A stretch of DNA of 64,000 nt. Origin: Tardiphaga sp052076105 (GTDB lineage: Bacteria > Pseudomonadota > Alphaproteobacteria > Rhizobiales > Xanthobacteraceae). The notes beneath the pieces are model-generated. The model ran no database searches. It was not told the DNA's origin and saw only the letters and a program-made list of their open reading frames with translations. The DNA is taken from contig NZ_CP197245.1 of assembly GCF_052076105.1 (NCBI RefSeq), forward strand, positions 3,844,001-3,908,000, written 5' to 3'. Made by a program: the position numbers and the translations under genes. Positions 1 to 9,308 of the stretch are shown here, piece by piece (positions within the stretch are counted from its first letter, which is position 1; each line of letters starts with the position of its first letter).

Positions 1-1
1 T

Positions 2-1921
2 GAAGAGCTCGACGCAGATTATGCGCAGATCACGCTGCAGCATGCGCCGCCCAGCGACAAACTCTACGGAAATCCAATTTTCATCATCCAGGCGACCGGC
101 GGATCGACTTCGGTGCGCGCATTCTGGAAGCCGCTGCGCAATGCCGGCGCAACCGCGCGTGCCATGCTTGTGCAAGCCGCAGCTGAACAGTGGCAAGTTG
201 AACCCGCGAGCTGCACGGCGTCGAACGGGCAAGTGATGCATGCGGCCAGCGGGCGTAAACTGTCCTATGGCGAGTTGTGCGACGCCGCCAGCAAACTCAC
301 ACCTCCAAAGGACGTCGCGCTCAAGGACCCGAAAGACTTCTCGGTGATCGGCAAGCCGCTGAAGCGCTTCGACACGCCGGACAAGGTCAACGGCAAGACG
401 ATCTATGGCATCGACGCGATGTTGCCTGGCATGACATTCGCTACGCTGGCGCAATGCCCGGTGTTCGGCGGCAAGGTTGCCAAGGTCGATGACCGCGCGG
501 CGAAGAAGATTCCGGGCGTGCGGCAGATCGTGGTGCTCGACGACCTCGTGGCCGTGGTTGGCGATCACATGTGGGCCGCCAAGTCCGGGCTCGAAGCGCT
601 CGACATCACCTGGGACGAAGGCCCCAACGCGAAGATCAGTTCGAAGGACATCTGGGCGCATTTGCGCGCCGCCAGCGAGACGGACGGCGTGATCGCCAAA
701 TCCGTCGGCGACATTGCCAAGGGTCTCGCCACCGGCGAACGGATCGACGCGTCCTACGAAATGCCGTTCCTGGCCCACGCGACCATGGAGCCCTTGAATT
801 GCACAGTGCACTTCAAGGGAGATTCCTGCGAGGTCTGGACTGGCACGCAGATCATGTCGCGGGTGCAGTCCGAGGCTGCCAAGGCCGCTGGCTTGCCGGT
901 CGACAAGGTGACGGTCAACCAGCACATGATCGGCGGTGGCTTCGGCCGCAGGCTTGAGCCTGACATGGTGGTGGCGGCGGTGCGCATCGCCAAACAGGTC
1001 AATGGACCGGTCAAGGTGGTGTGGACGCGCGAGGAGGACATTCAGCACGACATCTATCGCCCGGTCTATCGTGACAACATCTCGGCGACGCTGTCGGGCG
1101 GCAAAGTGGTCGGCTTCAAGTACAAGATCGCCGGCGCGGCCATTCTCGCGCGCTGGCTGCCGCCAGCGTTCCAGAAGGGCATCGACATCGACGCCATCGA
1201 TAGCGCCGCCGACACGCCCTACGACTTCCCGCATTTCCAATGCGAATATATCCGCGTCGAACCGCCGGCGGTGCCGACCGGCTTCTGGCGCGGCGTCGGC
1301 CCGAACAATAACGTGTTCGCGATCGAGAGCTTCATGGATGAGCTCGCTCGCAAGGCCGGCAAGGATCCCGTCGTGTTCCGGCGTGAATTGCTCGGCAAGG
1401 CGCCGCGGATGCTGGCGGCGCTCAATCTCGCGGCGGAGAAGGCCAACTGGGGTCAGCCGCTGCCAGCGCGCGTCGGACGCGGCGTGAGCATCCAGCCCAC
1501 CTTCGATACCTCGATCGCGACCGTGGTCGAAGCCGAGATCGATTCACAGGGTGAAATTCGTCTGCGTCAGGTCAATGTGGCGGTCGACACCGGCATCGCC
1601 GTCAACCCTGACACCATCGTGGCGCAGATCGAAGGCGGCATCGTGTTCGGCCTCACCGCCGCGCTCTATGGCGATATCACCATCGAGAAGGGACGCGTGC
1701 AGCAATCCAATTTCCACGACTACCGCATGCTTCGGATCGACCAGATGCCGAAAATCAATGTCCACCTCATCAAGAGCGTTGAAGCGCCCGGCGGCATCGG
1801 CGAGTGCGGCGTGATCGGCGGTCCGCCGGCACTGCGCAATGCGATCTATGCCGCGACTGGCGTTGCGCTGCGGAGGATGCCGATCGACCGCGATGCGATC
1901 GCCGAGAGGAAGAAGTCATGA
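2..1921 (+). CDS. Molybdopterin-binding dehydrogenase large subunit (isoquinoline 1-oxidoreductase beta / IorB-like), 5' truncated
   Basis: The frame is open from the window edge, so the N-terminus is missing; 639 residues are visible and the family is usually about 100 residues longer. The product resembles the xanthine-dehydrogenase-family molybdenum subunit of isoquinoline 1-oxidoreductase and membrane aldehyde dehydrogenases, which oxidise N-heterocycles or aldehydes at a Mo-cytosine-dinucleotide centre. Visible signatures are the cofactor loop GGGFGRR (near base 935) and a C-terminal GGIGECG segment carrying the expected catalytic glutamate; many relatives have GEPG there. The stop overlaps the start of the tri-haem cytochrome (ATGA), so electrons probably pass to that cytochrome in the periplasm. 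A small 2Fe-2S subunit (IorA) would be expected upstream, outside the window. The substrate cannot be told from sequence. Confidence 0.85.
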   Translation, partial: EELDADYAQITLQHAPPSDKLYGNPIFIIQATGGSTSVRAFWKPLRNAGATARAMLVQAAAEQWQVEPASCTASNGQVMHAASGRKLSYGELCDAASKLTPPKDVALKDPKDFSVIGKPLKRFDTPDKVNGKTIYGIDAMLPGMTFATLAQCPVFGGKVAKVDDRAAKKIPGVRQIVVLDDLVAVVGDHMWAAKSGLEALDITWDEGPNAKISSKDIWAHLRAASETDGVIAKSVGDIAKGLATGERIDASYEMPFLAHATMEPLNCTVHFKGDSCEVWTGTQIMSRVQSEAAKAAGLPVDKVTVNQHMIGGGFGRRLEPDMVVAAVRIAKQVNGPVKVVWTREEDIQHDIYRPVYRDNISATLSGGKVVGFKYKIAGAAILARWLPPAFQKGIDIDAIDSAADTPYDFPHFQCEYIRVEPPAVPTGFWRGVGPNNNVFAIESFMDELARKAGKDPVVFRRELLGKAPRMLAALNLAAEKANWGQPLPARVGRGVSIQPTFDTSIATVVEAEIDSQGEIRLRQVNVAVDTGIAVNPDTIVAQIEGGIVFGLTAALYGDITIEKGRVQQSNFHDYRMLRIDQMPKINVHLIKSVEAPGGIGECGVIGGPPALRNAIYAATGVALRRMPIDRDAIAERKKS

Positions 1922-3264
1922 CGCCCGCCGCACGCCGCATTCTCGGCAGCGTCATCCTGATCGGTGTTGTCGGTGCCGCTGGCGCTGCGCTCTATGTGCG
2001 GGGCCCCGGACCGATGGCTTTCTCGGGCGGGCCGAAGGTGGCGCTAGCCGACTACAAGGGCCCCAATCCCACCGGCGTTCCCGCCAACATGACCAACGCC
2101 AGCCCGATCGCGCGCGGTGAATATCTCGCGCGTGCGGCGGATTGCATGGTCTGCCACACTGCGCCCGGCGGCAAAGAATATGCCGGCGGCTTCGCATTCA
2201 AACTTCCGTTCGGTACACTTTACTCGACCAACATCACGCCGGACAAAGAAACAGGCATCGGCAACTACACCGATCAGCAGTTTCTCGACGCCGTTCGAAG
2301 CGGCAAACGCCACGACGGCGCCCGGCTCTATCCGGCGATGCCCTATACGTCCTACACCTACATGACCGATGCGGACACGCTCGCGGTCAAAGCCTATCTG
2401 TTCAGCCTCGCACCGGTACGCGCAGCACCGCCCGAGAATACGCTGGCCTTTCCGTTCAATCAGCGCTGGGCAATGACCTTCTGGTCGGCATTGTTCAATC
2501 CCGATACGCGCTTCGAACCCGATACGTCGCAAAGCCCGGAATGGAACAGGGGCGCCTATCTCGTCGAGGCGCTGGCGCATTGCGGCGAATGCCATACGCC
2601 GCGCAATCTCGGCTTCGCGCTCGACAACCGCAAGAAATTCGCTGGCGCCCTGACCGCCGGGTGGCGGGCCTTCAATATCACCTCGGACAAGACGACAGGT
2701 CTTGGTAGCTGGAGCGACGACGATGTCGTGTCCTATCTGTCGATCGGACACGCCAAGGGTCACGGCACCGCGTCGGGCCCGATGGGCGAAGCCGTGGACC
2801 ACAGTTTCAGCAAGATGGCGCCGACGGATATCAAGGCGATGGTCGCATTCCTGCGCACCGTGCCGGCGGTGCCCTCGCCTGATCTGCCCGCCAAACTCGC
2901 GGCACCCGCACCGCCTTCGCACAGGGATGGCATGACGGCGAACGCGCTTGGCAAGACAGTCTTCCAGGGCGCCTGCGTGAGCTGCCATGGCTGGACCGGC
3001 GAGAGCGCACTCTCGCCCATGGCCACGCTGACCGGCGCGTGGGCTGTTAACGATCCCGCCGCGACGAACGTGGCCCAGATCGTGATCTCCGGCACCAAGC
3101 GGCATACGCCGCAAGGCGCACTGTCGATGCCGGCTTTCGGCAAGAGCCATTCAGATATGGAGATTGCGGCCGTCGCCAACTATGTAACGGCGCGCTTCGG
3201 CAGCAAGGGATCCCAGATCACGGCAAGCGACGTCGCGGAGCTACGCAAGCAGACGGAGCAGTAG
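1918..3264 (+). CDS. Tri-haem cytochrome c, electron acceptor of the molybdenum dehydrogenase
   Basis: A 448-residue protein with one N-terminal hydrophobic segment (about residues 8-26, signal or anchor) and three haem-c sites: CMVCH at 76-80, CGECH at 222-226 and CVSCH at 353-357. The three-domain layout matches the cytochrome subunit of membrane-bound alcohol/aldehyde dehydrogenases (AdhB-like), which passes electrons to quinone or oxidase. The start is taken at the ATG overlapping the upstream stop by four bases, which fits translational coupling; an in-frame codon further upstream would lie inside the previous gene. It should act in the periplasm, attached to the inner membrane. The partner is inferred from the overlap. 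Confidence 0.85.
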   Translation: MTPAARRILGSVILIGVVGAAGAALYVRGPGPMAFSGGPKVALADYKGPNPTGVPANMTNASPIARGEYLARAADCMVCHTAPGGKEYAGGFAFKLPFGTLYSTNITPDKETGIGNYTDQQFLDAVRSGKRHDGARLYPAMPYTSYTYMTDADTLAVKAYLFSLAPVRAAPPENTLAFPFNQRWAMTFWSALFNPDTRFEPDTSQSPEWNRGAYLVEALAHCGECHTPRNLGFALDNRKKFAGALTAGWRAFNITSDKTTGLGSWSDDDVVSYLSIGHAKGHGTASGPMGEAVDHSFSKMAPTDIKAMVAFLRTVPAVPSPDLPAKLAAPAPPSHRDGMTANALGKTVFQGACVSCHGWTGESALSPMATLTGAWAVNDPAATNVAQIVISGTKRHTPQGALSMPAFGKSHSDMEIAAVANYVTARFGSKGSQITASDVAELRKQTEQ

Positions 3265-3270
3265 GCCGAA

Positions 3271-4095
3271 CTAGTTCAGCCAGAACTCAGGCACGGCCTG
3301 CGATAGTCGGCCACCGAGCCGCACCGGCGCGATGCGCGAGGCAAGCCCTGTCTTGTCGTCGGTCTCGACTGCAACGCCCGACAAGGTCGCGGGGCCGAAG
3401 GCGGGCTCGAAACGGCCGGAGGGAATGCCAGTCGTAAAGCGCCTGACCGGCTCTTCCTTCTGCATACCGATCACGGAATCATAGTCGCCGGTCATGCCTG
3501 CATCGGTCATGTAGGCGGTGCCGCCTGCGAGGATTTGATGATCAGCGGTCGGCACATGCGTATGCGTGCCAACGACGAGACTCACGCGGCCATCGCAGAA
3601 GTAACCCATGCCCTGCTTTTCGCTCGAGGCTTCGCCGTGGAAATCCACCACGATGGCATCAGCGGCTTCGACCAGCGGACAGGCATCGATCTCCTTGCCG
3701 ACCGCGCTGAACGGATCGTTGAGCGGCTCCATGAAGACGCGGCCCATGGCGTTGATCACCAGCGCACGCGCACCGTTCTTGGCATCGATCAGCGCGGCGC
3801 CGCGGCCCGGCGTGTGGCGTGGGAAGTTCAGCGGGCGGATCAGGCGCGGCGCGCGCTCGATGAACACCAGCGCCTCTTTCTGATTCCAGGCGTGATTGCC
3901 GAGCGTCACTGCATCGGCGCCGGCGTCGACAAGATCATTGTAGATCGTCTCGGTGATACCAAAGCCGCCGGCAGCGTTCTCGCCATTAATGATGACGAGA
4001 TCGAGCTTCCAGTCGCGGATCAGGCCCGGCAGTTTTTCGAGGATCACCACGCGGCCGGTTTTGCCGACCACGTCGCCGATGAAGAGAATACGCAA
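3271..4095 (-). CDS. YmdB-family metallophosphoesterase
   Basis: A 274-residue member of the TIGR00282/YmdB family of binuclear-metal phosphoesterases; characterised members hydrolyse 2',3'-cyclic nucleotides. Metal-ligand signatures are visible: GDVVG (Asp8), NGEN (37-40), GNHAW (Asn67-His68), a DFHGE segment and a GTHTHVPTAD segment near the C-terminus. Length is normal and there is no signal peptide, so it should be cytoplasmic. It lies one base after fthC on the same strand and is probably co-transcribed with it; this pairing is common in Rhizobiales. The physiological substrate here is unknown. Confidence 0.9.
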   Translation of the reverse strand: MRILFIGDVVGKTGRVVILEKLPGLIRDWKLDLVIINGENAAGGFGITETIYNDLVDAGADAVTLGNHAWNQKEALVFIERAPRLIRPLNFPRHTPGRGAALIDAKNGARALVINAMGRVFMEPLNDPFSAVGKEIDACPLVEAADAIVVDFHGEASSEKQGMGYFCDGRVSLVVGTHTHVPTADHQILAGGTAYMTDAGMTGDYDSVIGMQKEEPVRRFTTGIPSGRFEPAFGPATLSGVAVETDDKTGLASRIAPVRLGGRLSQAVPEFWLN

Positions 4096-4096
4096 G

Positions 4097-4687
4097 TCAG
4101 ATGCTCCGAAAATCGATCGTCCGGGTCTCGGTTAGCACATAATCCAGCGCCACGTCGTGCGGTTGCATGGGGATAGTCTCGATTTCCTGGGTGTCGAAGG
4201 CCACGCCCACGGAGATAAATGGCTTGATGGCATGCAGTTGCGCGAAGGTGCGATCGTAATGCCCTGCGCCATAGCCAATGCGGTGGCCAGCGCGGTCGAA
4301 GGCCGCGAGTGGTACCAGCAGGACATCGGGGGTCAGTGACGGCGCTTCCGGTGCTGGTTCCGGAATGCCTAGTGAACCACGCACCAGCGCATCGTTCGGG
4401 CTCCAGATCCGGAACATCAGGGGCTCATCGCGGGCGATGATCACCGGGAGCGCCAGTCGCGCCCCTTTGGCGGCGGCGAGATGCTGCATCAACGGGATCG
4501 GATCGATTTCGCTGCGAATGGGAGAATAGCCAGCAACGATACTCCCGGCCTTAATCGGGAAAGGCAGCCCCCGCCTTGCGATCGCCTGCGCGGCCGCCGA
4601 CCGCTCGGCCTCGCTCAGCGCCGTTCGGCGCGCCAGCGCGGCGATGCGGAGTTCAATCTTTGTCGGAGTGGGCGGCGTATCGGACAT
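4097..4687 (-). CDS. fthC: 5-formyltetrahydrofolate cyclo-ligase
   Basis: A 196-residue enzyme of the MTHFS family, which uses ATP to convert 5-formyl-THF to 5,10-methenyl-THF and so returns a stored folate to the one-carbon pool. The C-terminal GYGAGHYDR stretch is the family's ATP-binding signature, and an upstream GYSPIRSEIDP segment fits the folate-side region. It lies downstream of the 6S RNA on the same strand, the arrangement known from Escherichia coli (ssrS-ygfA) and many alphaproteobacteria. It may be partly expressed by readthrough from 6S RNA. The start gives normal length. Confidence 0.92.
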   Translation of the reverse strand: MSDTPPTPTKIELRIAALARRTALSEAERSAAAQAIARRGLPFPIKAGSIVAGYSPIRSEIDPIPLMQHLAAAKGARLALPVIIARDEPLMFRIWSPNDALVRGSLGIPEPAPEAPSLTPDVLLVPLAAFDRAGHRIGYGAGHYDRTFAQLHAIKPFISVGVAFDTQEIETIPMQPHDVALDYVLTETRTIDFRSI

Positions 4688-4799
4688 GCCGCACGATATG
4701 CTGTCCGAAGAGCCTGCGGAAGCGCAGGACCGGTCTTCGCCATCACCTTTGGCAAAGCGAGGTTAAGATGCGCGGCAAATGCCACCTAGAGGGCTGCAG

Positions 4800-4945
4800 C
4801 CATCAAGCAAGTGAAAGCGCGAAGCCGCGATGGCCGTTGAAGCACTCGATCCCGGAGCACCTACGAAAGTAGGTGGGCACCATGTGACCAGGTCCACGGA
4901 CCTGGTCAGGGACAGTTCCCTGAAGGATCGATAAGGCCCCGGGGA
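4800..4945 (-). ncRNA. ssrS: 6S RNA
   Basis: The non-coding interval between zapA and fthC holds a structured RNA on the minus strand. On that strand a GGCC..CGATCC segment (about 4938-4925) pairs with GGGATCG..GGCC (about 4853-4832), enclosing stems that include CACCTAC-TTTC-GTAGGTG (about 4872-4855). The sequence downstream of that hairpin (CTCCGGGATCGAGTGCTTC) matches my memory of rhizobial 6S RNAs. A -10-like CATATAT lies at 4951-4945, just ahead of the proposed 5' end. 6S RNA binds the housekeeping RNA polymerase holoenzyme and mimics an open promoter. Ends are approximate. The call rests on position and structure, not on a covariance search. Confidence 0.82.
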
Positions 4946-5037
4946 TATATGGCTCCTGACGCGCGACGCAGCCTCGCCTGCGTAATGTAGGGGTTATGAG
5001 ACGGATGCGCCAGTGCCCGTTAGGACCGAAGCCTGCC

Positions 5038-5421
5038 TTATCCAATAGCAACGCCGCCGCCGATGGTGCGGTTGAGCACCTGCGTGGTCTTCTCGATCCG
5101 CTCGGCCGCCGCATTCAGCGCCGCAGCCACTGCCGTCTGCGTGGCACGTGCACGGTCCGCAGCGACAACGCGCACATCGCGCAACGCGGCCAGTTCTTCC
5201 TGCAGGGCACGAATCTGCTGATTGGCATCGACCAGTTCGTCGGCAATGGTCAGCGCCGCCATCACCGTCAGCCGCGCATCGCCGATCTCACCAAATTTGC
5301 CGCGCAGGTTTTCGACACGGGATTCAAGACTTTCCGCCAGCCGCAGCAGGCGGGTTTCTTGCCCCTCCTCGCAGGCCATGCGGTACTGCCGGCCATTGAT
5401 GGTGACGTTGACGTGGCTCAT
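5038..5421 (-). CDS. zapA: Cell division protein ZapA
   Basis: A 127-residue protein that begins with a beta-strand segment (VNVTINGRQYRMACEEGQE) followed by a long helix, as in ZapA, which crosslinks and bundles FtsZ filaments at the Z-ring. The adjacent DUF4164 coiled-coil gene and the downstream 6S RNA are its standard neighbours in Rhizobiales. The extra alanine-rich C-terminal tail, which ends close to the 6S RNA promoter region, is normal for this group. It is cytoplasmic and probably transcribed together with the gene six bases upstream. Confidence 0.9.
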   Translation of the reverse strand: MSHVNVTINGRQYRMACEEGQETRLLRLAESLESRVENLRGKFGEIGDARLTVMAALTIADELVDANQQIRALQEELAALRDVRVVAADRARATQTAVAAALNAAAERIEKTTQVLNRTIGGGVAIG

Positions 5422-5427
5422 CTCGCT

Positions 5428-5757
5428 TTACTCATGCGCGTTGTCCGTCGCCAGCACCGCGCGAATGGTGCCGATGGCGGTATCGAGCTTGTCGGCGATC
5501 TCGCGATTGGCGCGTTCCAGCCGGCGCGATTTCACCAGCGTGCCGTCGAGTTCGTCCGCGAGCCGGGACCGGTCGGCTCCAAGCGCCTGAATACGGGTGG
5601 CCAACTCATCCTCGTCGCGATCCGCCTCACGGCGGCGCTCGACCGCGCTTTCCAGAGCATCCAGCGCCGCCATCAACCGCCGCGTGGCGGCGTCGATCTC
5701 GGCTGCACCGCCATTGGCGGGTTCAGAAGCTGTGAGATGGGCGGGACGTTCGATCAT
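5428..5757 (-). CDS. DUF4164 coiled-coil protein
   Basis: A 109-residue protein, almost entirely helical, with heptad-like spacing from residue 20 to 100 and many Arg/Glu/Leu. It fits the DUF4164 family found directly upstream of zapA in Bradyrhizobium-like genomes. By position it may assist ZapA or FtsZ assembly, but that is inference; no catalytic motif is present. It ends six bases before zapA, so the two are likely one transcript. Confidence 0.75.
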   Translation of the reverse strand: MIERPAHLTASEPANGGAAEIDAATRRLMAALDALESAVERRREADRDEDELATRIQALGADRSRLADELDGTLVKSRRLERANREIADKLDTAIGTIRAVLATDNAHE

Positions 5758-6066
5758 ACTGGATTACGCGGGACCTTGGGTTTGATGCGACCGGAGCTCA
5801 AAAACCACGGCTCCGCAAGCCTTTAGGCCCCGAATCTTAGGTTGCAAGCGAGCCGGACGCAACGCCGCTTAAAAGCTATGCACCGCAAAGCCGACAAAAA
5901 CCGCCGGTATATATCCACAGACCAGAACTGTCCGGGAGACCTTGGACTCCCAAGAACCCAGATGCTATCCACCAATTTCTCCAAAGCGATCCCAACATCT
6001 CGCTGCAGACCGCCCCTCTCGCGGACGCAAAATATTCCATTCCTTTCAATTTAGACGGAAACCGAC
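5758..6066. other. Divergent intergenic region, zapA operon / tkt
   Basis: This 309-base gap separates the minus-strand DUF4164-zapA genes from transketolase and must carry both promoters. I see no convincing gene, terminator or long inverted repeat in it. Short open frames here look like chance. Confidence 0.5.
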
Positions 6067-8052
6067 ATGGCGCAGGTTGATCACTCGAAAATGGCCAATG
6101 CGATTCGTGCCCTCGCCATGGACGGCGTGGAAAAGGCCAAATCCGGTCACCCTGGGCTGCCGATGGGCGCCGCCGACATCGCAACCGTGCTGTTTACGCA
6201 GTTCCTCAAATTTGACGCTGCCGATCCGAAGTGGCCGGATCGCGACCGCTTCATCCTCTCGGCCGGTCACGGCTCGATGCTGCTCTATGCCCTGCTCTAT
6301 CTGACGGGCAACAAGGAGATGACGCTCGACCAGCTGAAGAACTTCCGCCAGCTGCATTCCAAAACTCCGGGTCATCCGGAGAATTTCCACACCTCGGGTG
6401 TCGAAACCACCACAGGCCCGCTCGGTCAGGGCGTCGCCACCTCCGTTGGCTTCGCACTTGCCGAGCGCATGCTGGCTGCCGAATACGGCGATATCGTTGA
6501 TCACTACACTTACGTGCTGTGCTCCGATGGTGACCTGATGGAAGGTGTCAGCCATGAAGCGCTGGCCATGGCCGGTCATCTCAAGCTGTCGAAGCTGATC
6601 TTCCTCTACGACGACAATGGCATCTCCATCGACGGTCCGCTGTCGCTTGCCGACAGCGTCGATCAGGTCGCACGCTTCAAGGCCCATGGCTGGAACGCGG
6701 TGCATGTCGATGGCCACGATCAGGCCGCCATCGCCGCTGCGATCAAGCAAGCGCAGTCGTCCGACCGCCCATCGATGATCGCCTGCAAGACCAAGATCGG
6801 CTTTGGCGCACCAACGCGCGCCGGCACCTCGAAGGCTCATGGCGAGCCGCTGGGCGCCGAAGAGCTCGCAGGCGCCAAGAAGGCGCTGGACTGGAACTAC
6901 GGACCGTTTGAAGTGCCGGATGACATCCTGCAGGCCTGGCGCAATGTCGGCAAGCAGGGCGCGTCCGCCCATGCTGACTGGACCAAGCGCTTCGAGGCCC
7001 TGCCGGAAGACAAGCGCAGCGAATTCACCCGTCGCAACGATCACGTTCGGCCGATCGCAATCGCAGATGCGATCCAGACGTTGAAGAAGAAGCTGGTCGC
7101 CGAGCCGCAGACCGTCGCGACCCGCAAGGCAAGCGAATTCGCGCTCGAAGCGCTGGTGCAGGTCGTGCCGGAAATGGTGATCGGCTCCGCGGATCTCACG
7201 CCGTCGAACAACACCCGCACCAAGCACGCCATTGAGGTGAAGCCCGGCGATTTCAAGGGCCGCTACATTCACTACGGCATCCGCGAGATGGGCATGGCCG
7301 CGGCCATGAACGGCATCGCACTGCATGGCGGCTTCATCCCGGCCGGCGCGACCTTCATGTGCTTCACCGACTATGCGCGTCCGGCGATGCGCATCTCGGC
7401 GCTGGCGCAGATCCCTGTCATCTATATCATGACCCACGACTCGATCGGCCTCGGCGAAGACGGCCCGACCCATCAGCCGGTGGAACATCTGGCCGCGATG
7501 CGCGCGATGCCGAACATGCGTGTATTCCGCCCTGCCGATACGGTCGAGACCGCCGAATGCTGGCAGCTCGCCATGGCGAAGACCAACGGCCCGACCATGC
7601 TGGCCCTGTCGCGCCAGAACCTGACGCCGGTGCGCACCACGCATCATGACGACAATCTCTGCGCCACCGGTGGCTATGAGTTGATCGCAGCCAAGGGCAA
7701 GGCCGCTGTGTCGATCTTCGCTTCGGGTTCGGAAGTCGAGATCGCAGTCGCAGCGCAGAAGCAACTGGCCGACAAGGGCATCGCGACGCGGGTCGTATCG
7801 GTCCCCTCGCTTGAATTGTTGCTGGAGCAGCCTGAGGAGCGCCAGAAGGCCATCATCGGCGACGCGCCGATCAAGATTGCCGTCGAAGCCGCGGTCCGTT
7901 TCGGCTGGGATGCCGTGATCGGACACGATGGCACCTTCATCGGCATGAAGGGCTTCGGCTCGAGCGCGCCGGCCAAGGAGCTTTACAAACTGTTCGGCAT
8001 CACGGCCGAGGCCGTGGTCGAGGCTGCAACCAGCAAGCACAAGGCGGCTTAA
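6067..8052 (+). CDS. tkt: Transketolase
   Basis: A 661-residue thiamine-diphosphate enzyme that moves two-carbon ketol units between sugar phosphates in the pentose phosphate and Calvin cycles. The N-terminal SGHPGLPMGAAD loop, the ThDP-binding SDGDLMEG segment (Asp154 onward) with downstream DDNGISIDG, and the central THDSIGLGEDGPTHQP segment are all present. Length and start are typical. It opens the cluster with gap, pgk and the aldolases, as in Bradyrhizobium-type genomes. A perfect 11-base stem-loop follows the stop. Confidence 0.97.
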   Translation: MAQVDHSKMANAIRALAMDGVEKAKSGHPGLPMGAADIATVLFTQFLKFDAADPKWPDRDRFILSAGHGSMLLYALLYLTGNKEMTLDQLKNFRQLHSKTPGHPENFHTSGVETTTGPLGQGVATSVGFALAERMLAAEYGDIVDHYTYVLCSDGDLMEGVSHEALAMAGHLKLSKLIFLYDDNGISIDGPLSLADSVDQVARFKAHGWNAVHVDGHDQAAIAAAIKQAQSSDRPSMIACKTKIGFGAPTRAGTSKAHGEPLGAEELAGAKKALDWNYGPFEVPDDILQAWRNVGKQGASAHADWTKRFEALPEDKRSEFTRRNDHVRPIAIADAIQTLKKKLVAEPQTVATRKASEFALEALVQVVPEMVIGSADLTPSNNTRTKHAIEVKPGDFKGRYIHYGIREMGMAAAMNGIALHGGFIPAGATFMCFTDYARPAMRISALAQIPVIYIMTHDSIGLGEDGPTHQPVEHLAAMRAMPNMRVFRPADTVETAECWQLAMAKTNGPTMLALSRQNLTPVRTTHHDDNLCATGGYELIAAKGKAAVSIFASGSEVEIAVAAQKQLADKGIATRVVSVPSLELLLEQPEERQKAIIGDAPIKIAVEAAVRFGWDAVIGHDGTFIGMKGFGSSAPAKELYKLFGITAEAVVEAATSKHKAA

Positions 8053-8059
8053 CTCTATC

Positions 8060-8097
8060 GGAACGCTGGTAAATTTGACACATTGCACCAGCGTTCC
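8060..8097. repeat. Perfect 11-base stem-loop between tkt and gap
   Basis: GGAACGCTGGT (8060-8070) and ACCAGCGTTCC (8087-8097) form a perfect inverted repeat with a 16-base loop. No U-tract follows, so it is not a standard intrinsic terminator. The loop contains TTGACA (8075-8080), identical to a consensus -35 hexamer, but no good -10 lies at 16-18 bases. It may be a processing or mRNA-stability structure. Confidence 0.55.
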
Positions 8098-8180
8098 ATT
8101 CAGGGCATGAAACGCCCGTCACACGTCACTATATGAAGGCCCTCACGCGAGGTTTGAGCCTAATAAAAGGGAGAAGTTGA

Positions 8181-9191
<1,011 letters not shown>

Positions 9192-9204
9192 GGCAAGAGC
9201 GTTA

Positions 9205-9237
9205 TCCCGGACGCAGCGCAAGGCACCGCGTCCGGGA
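9205..9237. repeat. Intergenic palindromic element, gap-pgk
   Basis: TCCCGGACGC (9205-9214) and GCGTCCGGGA (9228-9237) form a 10-base inverted repeat around a 13-base loop. The sequence resembles the dispersed 'cccggacgc...gcgtccggg' palindromes common between genes in Bradyrhizobium relatives. It has no U-tract. Membership of a repeat family is from memory of related genomes. Confidence 0.6.
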
Positions 9238-9308
9238 GCCTACGAATGTAGCGGTCCCCGCTTCGCGGCGCGCCGCTGTGCGCTGACCTGCGTTTGGGAC
9301 ACAACATC

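Noticed and set aside
6046..8088. Open frame of about 680 codons on the minus strand opposite transketolase
   Set aside because: Long antisense frames are common in high-GC genes because stop codons are rare in that frame. The translation is Arg/Gly/Asp-rich with no family pattern, while tkt on the plus strand is unmistakable. Similar frames opposite glcB, the GGDEF-EAL gene and the class II aldolase were dropped for the same reason.
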